A stretch of DNA of 27,393 nucleotides from contig CAZESL010000017.1 in the NCBI GenBank assembly GCA_964515215.1, positions 1-27,393 on the forward strand, read 5' to 3'. Below, one piece after another: positions 22,877-27,393 of this stretch (positions are counted from its first letter, which is position 1; each line of letters begins with the position of its first letter). Made by a program: the position numbers and the translations under genes. The notes under the pieces were generated by a model, which had not been told where the DNA came from, did no database searches, and saw only the letters and a program-made list of their open reading frames with translations. The DNA comes from SIG588 sp964515215. GTDB lineage: Bacteria; Bacillota; Clostridia; Oscillospirales; Acutalibacteraceae.

Positions 22877-24724
22877 ATGAAAGATTTCCATTTGATCCCA
22901 CAACCGAAAAGCATTGTAATGGGGGAGGGTGTATACCGTCCCGACCGTGGCGGGTATATCTCGCTCGATTCCCGTGAACTGTACGACGGCATCGCTATCG
23001 CGCGTGCGACGTATTTTGCCGATTGCGAATTGCTGATCGGTCAATACGCAACTGCACCGACCGTAAAGTTTGAAAAGCAGGACGGTCTGCACGCCGAAGG
23101 GTATGTTCTGAACGTAGCGGCGGACGGCATTACCGTGCGCTACAGCACGGCGCAAGGCGCGTTTTATGCGTTCTGCACGCTCAATCAGATGATGGACTGT
23201 GCCGAAGACGCGACGATTCCCTGCTGTGTGGTGGAAGATGAACCCGCTTTGGCGGTACGCGGGTATATGCTGGATATCGCGCGTAACAAGGTGCCGAAGA
23301 CGGAGGAGATCTTCCGCCTGATCGATAAATTAGCGGCCCTCAAGATCAACCATATGGAAATGTATATGGAATGGGTGCCGTTCAAGTACCCGTCCTTCCC
23401 GCAGATGTGGGAGGGGCGCGACCTCTTGTGCGGCGAGGACATTTTGGCGATCGACCGCTACTGCCGCGACCGTTTTATTGAACTGGTGCCCAACCAGAAC
23501 AATTTCGGGCATATGGATGCGTGGCTGAAAAAAGAGTTTAACCACTTGGCGGAATGTCCCGAAGGGTTCAAGCTCGGCGACGGTATGTCGCAGCCGCGCT
23601 GTCTTGACCCGCAGGACCCCGGCAGTCTGGAACTGATCACCCGTATGGCGGACGATCTGCTCCCGTATTTTTCGTCGGATAAATACAACATTTGCTGTGA
23701 CGAAACGCTGGAACTCGGTATGGGCAAAAACCGCGAAGCGGTGGAAAAGTACGGTCTGGGACGGGTGTACACCGACTTTTTGAAGAAGGTGATCGCCATT
23801 GCACAACGGCACGGTAAGACGCCGCTGTTTTGGGATGATATTATCCGCGATTTTCCCGAAATGCTTTCGGAATTGCCGAAGGAAGCCGTGGTGTTGGAAT
23901 GGGGTTACGGCCCCGACAGTCCCGACGAGAAGAATTGTAAACTGCTGCACGATCTCGGTCTGCGGTTTTATCTCTGTCCCGGTATCAACGGGTGGAACTC
24001 CTTCCTCAGCAAAGCCGATCACATGGTCGGGAACATCAAAACGGCGGGTCTTCGCGCGTTGCAGTACGGTGCGGAAGGTGTCTTGAACACCGACTGGGGC
24101 GACGGCGGACATTTGAATTTCATCAGCACCAGTTACGTGGGTGTTGCGTGGGGTGCGGCGATGTCCTGGCGTCCGCTCGAAAACGAGCATATCGACCTGC
24201 ATGCGGCGGTGGATACTCACGTGTATCACGACCGTGCGGGGGTAGCAACCAAGTTTACGTTGGATGCGGGGCATTTCTTCCTGCTGGAAGGGGAACAGCC
24301 GCAGGATAACACCACCTTGACCCACCGCTTTATGATGACGGGACTCAAATGGCGGCATCTCTGCAAAGGACTCACCCGCAAGGCGTTTGATGATATGACC
24401 GATTATTTTGAAAGCTTGCGCCCGCTGATCGAACAGATGGATATCACCACCGCCGAGGGTGAACTCATTAAACGTGAATTTACCCTGTCGCTGGATGCGT
24501 GTATCCTGCTGCAAAACGTCGGTCTGTTCTACGTTGGTTTGCATACCGATGATGTCGCCCTGCGTTTGGAAGGGCTTACCGCGCTGAAAGCGGGTATTCC
24601 CACCATCGTGGAACGTACCGAAAAATTGTGGCTCGTGCGCAACCGTCGCTCGTATCTCGCGGAATCGGTAGAACCGTGGCACGATCTCTTGAAAGACGTC
24701 GAACAAGAACTGAGTTTGGTGTGA
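22877..24724 (+). CDS. GH20 beta-N-acetylhexosaminidase-type enzyme
   Basis: The 615-residue protein has the GH20 N-terminal accessory domain (GH20b fold, 1-120, FHLIPQPKSIVMGEGVYRP and GYVLNVAADGITVRYSTAQG) and a TIM barrel beginning at RGYMLDIARNKVP. The catalytic Asp-Glu pair is at 275-276 in YNICCDETLELG; the usual substrate residues appear as ELVPNQNNFGHM and VLEWGYGPDSP. Known members remove terminal beta-GlcNAc or beta-GalNAc by substrate-assisted catalysis. The last 170 residues are helical (CKGLTRKAFDDMTDYFESLR), an extra domain common in intracellular GH20 exo-glucosaminidases. There is no signal peptide. GAGGTG precedes ATG 22877; earlier in-frame starts overlap the promoter. Confidence 0.88.
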   Translation: MKDFHLIPQPKSIVMGEGVYRPDRGGYISLDSRELYDGIAIARATYFADCELLIGQYATAPTVKFEKQDGLHAEGYVLNVAADGITVRYSTAQGAFYAFCTLNQMMDCAEDATIPCCVVEDEPALAVRGYMLDIARNKVPKTEEIFRLIDKLAALKINHMEMYMEWVPFKYPSFPQMWEGRDLLCGEDILAIDRYCRDRFIELVPNQNNFGHMDAWLKKEFNHLAECPEGFKLGDGMSQPRCLDPQDPGSLELITRMADDLLPYFSSDKYNICCDETLELGMGKNREAVEKYGLGRVYTDFLKKVIAIAQRHGKTPLFWDDIIRDFPEMLSELPKEAVVLEWGYGPDSPDEKNCKLLHDLGLRFYLCPGINGWNSFLSKADHMVGNIKTAGLRALQYGAEGVLNTDWGDGGHLNFISTSYVGVAWGAAMSWRPLENEHIDLHAAVDTHVYHDRAGVATKFTLDAGHFFLLEGEQPQDNTTLTHRFMMTGLKWRHLCKGLTRKAFDDMTDYFESLRPLIEQMDITTAEGELIKREFTLSLDACILLQNVGLFYVGLHTDDVALRLEGLTALKAGIPTIVERTEKLWLVRNRRSYLAESVEPWHDLLKDVEQELSLV

Positions 24725-24732
24725 ACTGCCAC

Positions 24733-24761
24733 TTGACGAACGCCGAAAAAGCGTGTACAAT
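24733..24761 (+). promoter_or_regulatory. Promoter of the DUF1292 gene
   Basis: TTGACG (24733-24738), 17 bases, TACAAT (24756-24761). It starts 9 bases after the GH20 stop; no terminator lies between. Confidence 0.75.
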
Positions 24762-24809
24762 AGAATCAGCCGATAGGGCGAGTATACGAAATAACGGAGA
24801 ATAGGAAAC

Positions 24810-25133
24810 ATGTGCGATTTTGAAGAAGTCGAGTTGACCGATGAGGAGTTTGGCCCCGATCTGGTCACGGTAGAGGATGAAGACGGTGTGACCCACACCT
24901 TTGAAAAACTGGATGCGATCGAAACGGAAAAGGGCCGTTTCGTGGCGCTGTTGCCGTTTTATGAGGATCCCACCGAAATGTTGCAGGATGACGGGGAACT
25001 GATCATTCTGGAGGTGCAGGAGGACGGCGACGGCAACATGCTCATACCGATCGAAGATGACGATCTGTTCGATGAGATCGCGGACATTTTCGAGGAACGT
25101 CTGTCGGAATATTACGAGATCGACTCGCAATAA
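24810..25133 (+). CDS. DUF1292 domain-containing protein
   Basis: The 107-residue protein is very acidic. LVTVEDEDGVTHTFEKLDAI, then FVALLPFYEDPTEMLQDDGE and IILEVQEDGDGNMLIPIEDD, followed by LFDEIADIFEERLSEYY, is the standard DUF1292 (YrzB-like) pattern. The function of the family is unknown; in Firmicutes it usually belongs to an ireB-ruvX-DUF1292 group, which is split here. GGAGA and AGGA stand before the ATG. A likely 6S RNA follows directly. Confidence 0.92.
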   Translation: MCDFEEVELTDEEFGPDLVTVEDEDGVTHTFEKLDAIETEKGRFVALLPFYEDPTEMLQDDGELIILEVQEDGDGNMLIPIEDDDLFDEIADIFEERLSEYYEIDSQ

Positions 25134-25149
25134 ACGAAGGGATACCGCA

Positions 25150-25315
25150 AACATCCTGCCCGATGCGCGGACCGGTGTCTATTGACCCTACTACATTTGG
25201 ATAACGGGAGCTTTAAGCTCCGCGGTCGGATTGCAGACCTCCCGCCTCGTGCGGACGAAGGGAGCGTGAACACCGCGGGCGGCAACCCACCTGCGAACGA
25301 TAGTAGCAGGCCAAC
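25150..25315 (+). ncRNA. ssrS: Probable 6S RNA
   Basis: The 298 bases between DUF1292 and the next gene are GC-rich, lack a credible ORF and are full of pairing segments. GCTCCGCGGTCGG (25217-25229), GGACGAAGGGAGCGTGAACA (25252-25271) and GGGCGGCAACCCACCTGCGA (25277-25296) resemble conserved parts of clostridial 6S RNA, which forms a long hairpin with an open bubble that mimics promoter DNA and binds RNA polymerase. End pairing is possible through CCTGC (25155-25159) with GCAGG (25306-25310) and TGCCCG (25157-25162) with CGGGCG. I assign it from recalled motifs and context; ends are approximate. Confidence 0.58.
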
Positions 25316-25388
25316 CAAGACACAATTACGGTCGGGCGGGTATAATTTAAAAAACTCTATTCGCCGTACGGCGAGTGGTATCATTGAA

Positions 25389-25423
25389 AAAGAGCAACTT
25401 TGCAATGTGCGAAGTTGCTCTTT
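25389..25423. terminator. Two-way terminator after the 6S-like RNA
   Basis: AAAGAGCAACTT (25389-25400) pairs perfectly with AAGTTGCTCTTT (25412-25423) across an 11-base loop; T residues follow on both strands. It separates the plus-strand RNA from the convergent minus-strand lipoprotein gene. A 14-base palindrome TCGCCGTACGGCGA (25361-25374) lies just before it, with no assigned role. Confidence 0.88.
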
Positions 25424-25431
25424 CGTTTTCA

Positions 25432-25785
25432 TCAATCCCATCGAAAATCGTACGTATCCTCGTGAACGTTTAACGTGTGGTCGTTGATGGTCACCGTATC
25501 GTCGTCCGCCCACTGTACGACGGCATCGGATTCATGATAATTCCAATAGATGTTCTTTCGTAGTCCCGTCTCACGAGTGAGCAATTCACCGCGGATGGAA
25601 TAGTCCACCGTGGCACCGCCGTCACACAAATAGACGTTTAGGGTATACGCTTCGTTAGGAGAGGCGTATTCCGCTAAAAGTTCCCCTTTGGGAAGTCCGA
25701 CAATGCCGTTGCGGGAAGGAAGCGGAGCAGCGCAGGAAGTGAAAAACAGCAAAAAGACGAGTAAAAGGGCAAACCATTTCTTCAT
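25432..25785 (-). CDS. DUF5412-type small lipoprotein
   Basis: The 117-residue protein has a lipoprotein signal (MKKWFALLLVFLLFFTSC, Cys18 lipidated) and a compact outer domain. SPNEAYTLNVYLCDGGATVD, YSIRGELL, RKNIYWNYHESDAVVQWADD and TVTINDHTLNVHEDTYDFRW match what I know of the DUF5412 family of Firmicutes. Its job is unknown. AGGAGAC is 8 bases before the ATG. It is a single-gene unit with its own promoter and terminator. Confidence 0.85.
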   Translation of the reverse strand: MKKWFALLLVFLLFFTSCAAPLPSRNGIVGLPKGELLAEYASPNEAYTLNVYLCDGGATVDYSIRGELLTRETGLRKNIYWNYHESDAVVQWADDDTVTINDHTLNVHEDTYDFRWD

Positions 25786-25814
25786 GTATTTTTGTCTCCT
25801 CTTGTAGTGAGGTC

Positions 25815-25843
25815 AGTATACCGCTTTTACGAAAAGAAGTCAA
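25815..25843 (-). promoter_or_regulatory. Promoter of the DUF5412-type lipoprotein gene
   Basis: On the minus strand TTGACT (25843-25838), 17 bases, TATACT (25820-25815). Confidence 0.78.
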
Positions 25844-25861
25844 TCGAGCGGCTATAGCAAC

Positions 25862-25884
25862 GGGGCGTCGAAAATCGCCGCCCC
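25862..25884. repeat. GC-rich hairpin between divergent promoters
   Basis: GGGGCGTCGA-AAA-TCGCCGCCCC is a 10-base-pair stem with one mismatch. Its minus-strand reading GTAGGGGGCGGCGATTTTCG resembles a GTAGGGGCG-type hairpin that I recall as scattered in clostridial genomes. It may be a repeat or a shared operator. Confidence 0.5.
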
Positions 25885-25919
25885 CTACGATGTGAGACTC
25901 GGGCGTGGCATTACAGATG

Positions 25920-25948
25920 TTGTTTTTTGAAGATATGTATGGTATAAT
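25920..25948 (+). promoter_or_regulatory. Promoter of the serine hydrolase gene
   Basis: TTGTTT (25920-25925), 17 bases, TATAAT (25943-25948), 31 bases before ATG 25980. The -35 box is weak, the -10 box perfect. Confidence 0.6.
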
Positions 25949-25979
25949 GAGCCAAATTCACTCAACAAGAGGTGAGGGT

Positions 25980-27089
25980 ATGCGATATTTGAATACAGAG
26001 CGGTTGCGGGAGAACGTGATGCGTCGTGCGACGGCAGATATCGCGGAAAATTTGGTCGATAACGTAGCGCTTGCCGTGTGGCAGGATGGGCACGAGGTGC
26101 TGAATACTGCATTTGGCAAGGCAAACGAACACACAGTCTACAATTTGGCTTCCATGACCAAACCGATCACCGCCGTAGCAACGTTGGTTGCGGCAGAGAG
26201 CGGTCTGCTCTCGTTAGACGATCCTATAGAGCGCTACTATCCTGAATTTGCCGATCGCGTGGTGACGGTACGCAACGAACAAGGTGAGATAACGGGGACG
26301 GAGCCTGCCCGCCGAAAGATCACCCCGCGTTTGTTGCTGTGCCATTCGGCGGGCTATCCGTTTTGCGAACGTCTGAATACGCTGAACGAAGAGGAGTGCC
26401 GTACGCTTGAAAATTCCATTGCTGCCTGTGCCGCCATGCCGTTGGCATTTCAGCCCGGTGAAGCGCACGGATACAGTGCTACGGTTGCGTGGGACGTGTT
26501 GGTACGTATTATCGAGCGGGTCACGGGGGAGGATTATCAGGATTTTATCACCCGTACGATCTTTGAACCTTGCGATATGGTGGATACGGCGTATACCGTA
26601 TCCGACGGGCAGTGGGCGCGTATGGTGCCGATGCACGACCGCGTGGACGGCAAGAGTGTGGCCGTGCCGACGAGGAGAGGATGGTACAATCAATATCCTT
26701 CTACCCACTATCTCGGTTGTGCGGGGTTGTTTTCCACTTTATCGGATTATATGAAGTTTGCTTTGATGCTCCAAAACGGAGGTGCCTGCAACGGACGGCG
26801 AGTGATGAGCGAACGTTCGGTGCAGGAGATGGCAACGCCGCAGTTGCCACCCTCGGTCAACTCCGGTGCCGAGCCGTGGGGGCTTGGCGTGCGGGTGATA
26901 CGGGGCGAAGAGTACGGCTTGTTGCCTGCCGGTAGTTTCGGCTGGAGCGGGGCATACGGCACCCATTTTTGGGTGGATCCCGAAAATCGCATTACAGCGG
27001 TGTATATGAAGAATTCGGTGTGCGATGGAGGAGCAAACGCCTCGACAGCCACCCATTTTGAAGAAGACGTACGGAATGCGTTGATGTAA
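25980..27089 (+). CDS. Serine hydrolase, class C beta-lactamase-like
   Basis: The 369-residue protein has the active-site motif NLASMTKPITAV (Ser58-x-x-Lys61) of class C beta-lactamases, DD-peptidases and related esterases. The second motif is Tyr165-Ser166-Ala167 in HGYSAT, in place of the usual YxN, and the third is the loop GWSGAYGTHFWVDP, equivalent to HxG/KTG. The YSA form and the W-G loop are more like esterase-type members (EstB-like) than true AmpC beta-lactamases. It has no signal peptide, so an intracellular esterase or amidase role is likelier than antibiotic resistance. Start ATG 25980 follows AAGAGGTGA; the longer frame to 25905 overlaps the promoter. Confidence 0.92.
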   Translation: MRYLNTERLRENVMRRATADIAENLVDNVALAVWQDGHEVLNTAFGKANEHTVYNLASMTKPITAVATLVAAESGLLSLDDPIERYYPEFADRVVTVRNEQGEITGTEPARRKITPRLLLCHSAGYPFCERLNTLNEEECRTLENSIAACAAMPLAFQPGEAHGYSATVAWDVLVRIIERVTGEDYQDFITRTIFEPCDMVDTAYTVSDGQWARMVPMHDRVDGKSVAVPTRRGWYNQYPSTHYLGCAGLFSTLSDYMKFALMLQNGGACNGRRVMSERSVQEMATPQLPPSVNSGAEPWGLGVRVIRGEEYGLLPAGSFGWSGAYGTHFWVDPENRITAVYMKNSVCDGGANASTATHFEEDVRNALM

Positions 27090-27132
27090 TAAAAAGCCAC
27101 GTCGTAAGGCGGGTGGGCATAGGGATAAAAAC

Positions 27133-27221
27133 AGAGAGAATGCACGTAGGATATGCATCCTCTCTATTTGTTTTGGCGGATATTTACTTGACTTCAAAAG
27201 GTGCTGTAACCCTTGGCCCCC
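27133..27221 (+). repeat. Composite hairpin element, copy C
   Basis: A hairpin of 12-base arms (27133-27144 with 27154-27165, one mismatch, AGAGAGAATGCA type), then TTTG-TTTT, a flank containing GGATATTTACTTGAC (27178-27192) and GCTGTAACCCTTGGCCCCC at 27203-27221. It matches the minus-strand reading of copy B from the hairpin through GGCCCCC and lies 43 bases after the serine hydrolase stop. The hairpin and its T-rich tail can also terminate that gene. Confidence 0.75.
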
Positions 27222-27393
27222 TTTCGTAAAAAAGGCGCTTGTCATAAAGGAGGCTGGGCGAACATCGCCCGAAGTGCTTGCTTGTCGAAGTTTTATCGGC
27301 GATGTTCCCGAGAATGAACGCTAACAACTTGGGCGTTTCTCTTATGCGCTTGCCTCGCCCCTTGGGGAGAGGTGGCGCGCGAAGCGCGACGGA
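27222..27393. repeat. Hairpin-rich non-coding tail, cut by window edge
   Basis: Beyond copy C no gene is visible. There are inverted repeats: GAACATCGCC (27260-27269) with GGCGATGTTC (27298-27307), and GGCGCGCGAAGCGCGAC (27374-27390), which holds CGCGC-GAA-GCGCG, after CCCCTTGGGG (27358-27367). The last 40 bases, CTTGGGGAGAGGTGGCGCGC and on, resemble a GGGAGAGGTGGC repeat I recall from gut Clostridia genomes. The element continues past the window. Confidence 0.45.

Noticed and set aside
23330..24898. A 522-codon minus-strand ORF across GH20 and into DUF1292
   Set aside because: It crosses two good genes and their promoter, and has no protein-like character.
25980..27089. The serine hydrolase as the target of the BlaI/BlaR1 pair
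   Set aside because: It is 8 kb away, its promoter has no GTCTAT-N5-ATAGAC palindrome, and it lacks an export signal.

Overview
The window looks like chromosomal DNA of a Gram-positive, low-inflammation-of-GC Clostridia-type bacterium (Firmicutes/Bacillota), probably a gut-associated member of an Oscillospirales- or Christensenellales-like group. The evidence is an IreB phosphoprotein gene, a Phe T-box leader in front of pheST, a BlaI/BlaR1-type pair, many TTGACA-17-TATAAT style promoters with strong AGGAGG ribosome sites, DUF1292/DUF4037/DUF5104/DUF5412-type proteins and several glycoside hydrolases. No 16S, tRNA or sporulation gene is present, so genus cannot be assigned. I see no phage, insertion sequence or CRISPR array.

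Layout. 1-949 (minus) is the N-terminal part of a MATE exporter cut by the window edge; its leader carries a consensus promoter followed at once by a textbook intrinsic terminator. 1298-5281 (plus) is glnA followed by three uncharacterised envelope genes (two membrane proteins and a lipoprotein). 5518-7186 (minus) is a DUF4037 nucleotidyltransferase-like gene overlapping the end of a TPR gene. 7361-15551 is a carbohydrate island: a frameshifted beta-propeller glycosidase-like gene, a GH32 enzyme, an AraC regulator (minus), a divergent DMT transporter plus Gfo/Idh/MocA oxidoreductase operon, and a GH2 beta-mannosidase. 15686-18129 is a BlaI-type repressor with two clear operators and its M56 metalloprotease sensor. 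18390-22735 (minus) is ireB with a small conserved gene, then pheT and pheS under a T-box. 22877-27089 holds a GH20 hexosaminidase, a DUF1292 gene, a probable 6S RNA, a DUF5412-type lipoprotein (minus) and a serine beta-lactamase-like hydrolase.

The glycosidases have no signal peptides and no adjacent ABC importer, so they appear to act inside the cell on oligosaccharides or glycosides brought in by systems encoded elsewhere. The AraC protein, placed divergently to the transporter/oxidoreductase operon, is the obvious local regulator.

The most unusual non-coding signal is a composite interspersed element present three times (around 5400-5497, 9638-9787 and 27133-27221). Each copy lies just after a stop codon in the sense orientation of that gene, and consists of a GAGAGAATG-type hairpin with compensatory changes followed by a conserved flank; two copies continue into a CTCCC/GGGAG hairpin repeat of which a fourth, head-to-head version lies at 18168-18286. 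Other points of note are the MATE attenuator-like leader, two candidate single-base deletions in the propeller gene, and a BlaR1-type sensor without a penicillin-binding domain or neighbouring beta-lactamase.
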